A stretch of 64,000 nucleotides of DNA from Edaphobacter sp. (GTDB lineage: Bacteria; Acidobacteriota; Terriglobia; Terriglobales; Acidobacteriaceae). The notes beneath the pieces are model-generated. The model ran no database searches. It had not been told where the DNA came from and worked only from the letters and a program-made list of their open reading frames with translations. This document shows, piece after piece, positions 63,558 through 64,000 of this stretch (its first letter is position 1; the number at the start of each line of letters is the position of its first letter). The position numbers were made by a program, and so were the translations under genes. Location: NCBI RefSeq assembly GCF_028283685.1, contig NZ_JAPWKF010000001.1, positions 744,001 to 808,000 on the forward strand, read 5' to 3'.

Positions 63558-64000
63558 TCAGCCAAGCTTCAGTGCTGCATTCGAGCGCGCCGTGATCTCT
63601 TCCAGCAGCGCAGTCTCTTCGACCAGCTTCCGTCCCGCAGAAGGCACAATCGCGCGCAGCATCTCGGCCACATCCTTGCGCCCCTGCAGAACATTGATGC
63701 CCTTCGCAATCATGCCCAGCATGATGCTCACCGCGGTCGAGGCTCCCGGCGAAGCGCCCAGCAGAGCCGCAATGCTGCCATCCGGCTCGCGAATCACCTC
63801 GGTGCCAAACTCGAGCACGCCACCCTTCTCATGGTTCGGCTTGATGATCTGCACGCGTTGACCCGCGATCTCCAGCTTCCAGTCCTCCATCCGCGCCGTC
63901 GGCATAAACGTCTGCAGAGACTTCAGCCTGTCCTCCGGCGACTGCATCACCTCGCCGATCAGGTACTTCGTCAACGGAACGTTGTCGATGCCGACCTTGA
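63558..64000 (-). CDS. mqo: malate:quinone oxidoreductase, C-terminal part
   Basis: The last 146 residues; the frame is open to the window edge, so the N-terminus with the FAD domain lies outside. Recognisable stretches: NVPLTKYLIGEVMQSPEDRL, QTFMPTARMEDWKLEIAGQRVQII (in two parts), KGGVLEFGTEVIREPDGSIAALLGASPGAS and MLGMIAKG. Membrane-associated FAD enzyme that oxidises malate to oxaloacetate and reduces quinone, complementing the TCA cycle. Converges with the cyclophilins. Confidence 0.92.
   Translation of the reverse strand, partial: KVGIDNVPLTKYLIGEVMQSPEDRLKSLQTFMPTARMEDWKLEIAGQRVQIIKPNHEKGGVLEFGTEVIREPDGSIAALLGASPGASTAVSIMLGMIAKGINVLQGRKDVAEMLRAIVPSAGRKLVEETALLEEITARSNAALKLG

Overview
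The window reads as chromosomal DNA of an acidobacterium of the Terriglobales/Acidobacteriaceae type. The lineage call rests on an Oar-like TonB-dependent receptor with an N-terminal carboxypeptidase-regulatory domain, a VWFA-related protein of the acidobacterial type, a PadR regulator directly followed by an acidobacterial duplicated orphan permease (ADOP), and high-GC genes with strong GGAG-type ribosome sites. This is inference from gene families; there is no rRNA in the window.

Left part (1-11.1 kb): a sugar catabolic locus. It holds a mutarotase-like enzyme (cut by the window edge), an enolase-superfamily acid-sugar dehydratase and a TonB receptor on the minus strand. Divergently on the plus strand are an SMP-30-type lactonase, a zinc sugar dehydrogenase, an exported GH36-like glycosidase and two half-size EamA transporters. 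Together they fit glycoside uptake and cleavage followed by oxidation, lactone opening and dehydration of the released sugar.

Middle part (11.4-26.2 kb): accessory DNA made of small regulator modules and gene debris. A TetR regulator faces a two-gene membrane-protein operon across a perfect palindrome. An HxlR regulator faces an MFS pump across another palindrome. Then come a histidine kinase fragment and a secreted TGPNGNTA-repeat protein. Next is a complete bufferin-type RiPP operon: a DUF2282 precursor, a DUF692/MNIO enzyme, a DUF2063 partner and a DoxX protein, followed by an ECF sigma factor and its NrsF-like membrane anti-sigma. A SigF-like promoter (GTAACT-N16-CGAA) lies 81 bp before the precursor gene. 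After an ABM protein, an SDR and an alpha/beta hydrolase, the region decays into a TonB receptor tail fused to a broken DUF1624 gene and a tyrosine-recombinase tail that ends next to the 3' end of tRNA-Asn. This looks like a degraded island inserted at that tRNA.

Right part (26.5-64 kb): mostly conserved chromosome. It holds a Tat-exported GH95 fucosidase, an alpha/beta hydrolase, a VWA protein overlapping a 1056-residue protein of unknown family, a fatty acid desaturase, a DUF3011 protein, a two-component system, PadR-ADOP, a fused LptF-LptG permease, an FKBP isomerase and an ABC exporter. A flagellar block follows (fliC, fliD, fliS opposite flbD, motA, motB). After it come YjbQ, a metal-binding-looking exported pair, RdgB, and succinate dehydrogenase (sdhC, sdhA, sdhB, with a small membrane protein and an acyltransferase between sdhA and sdhB). 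The window closes with a dipeptidase, an ABM protein, two cyclophilins and the end of malate:quinone oxidoreductase.

The most notable system is the bufferin operon with its own sigma/anti-sigma pair and promoter. Strong secondary leads are the 12-A tract inside the TonB receptor signal peptide, the unknown VWA-partner operon, the paired half-size EamA genes, the LptFG fusion and the tRNA-Asn scar.
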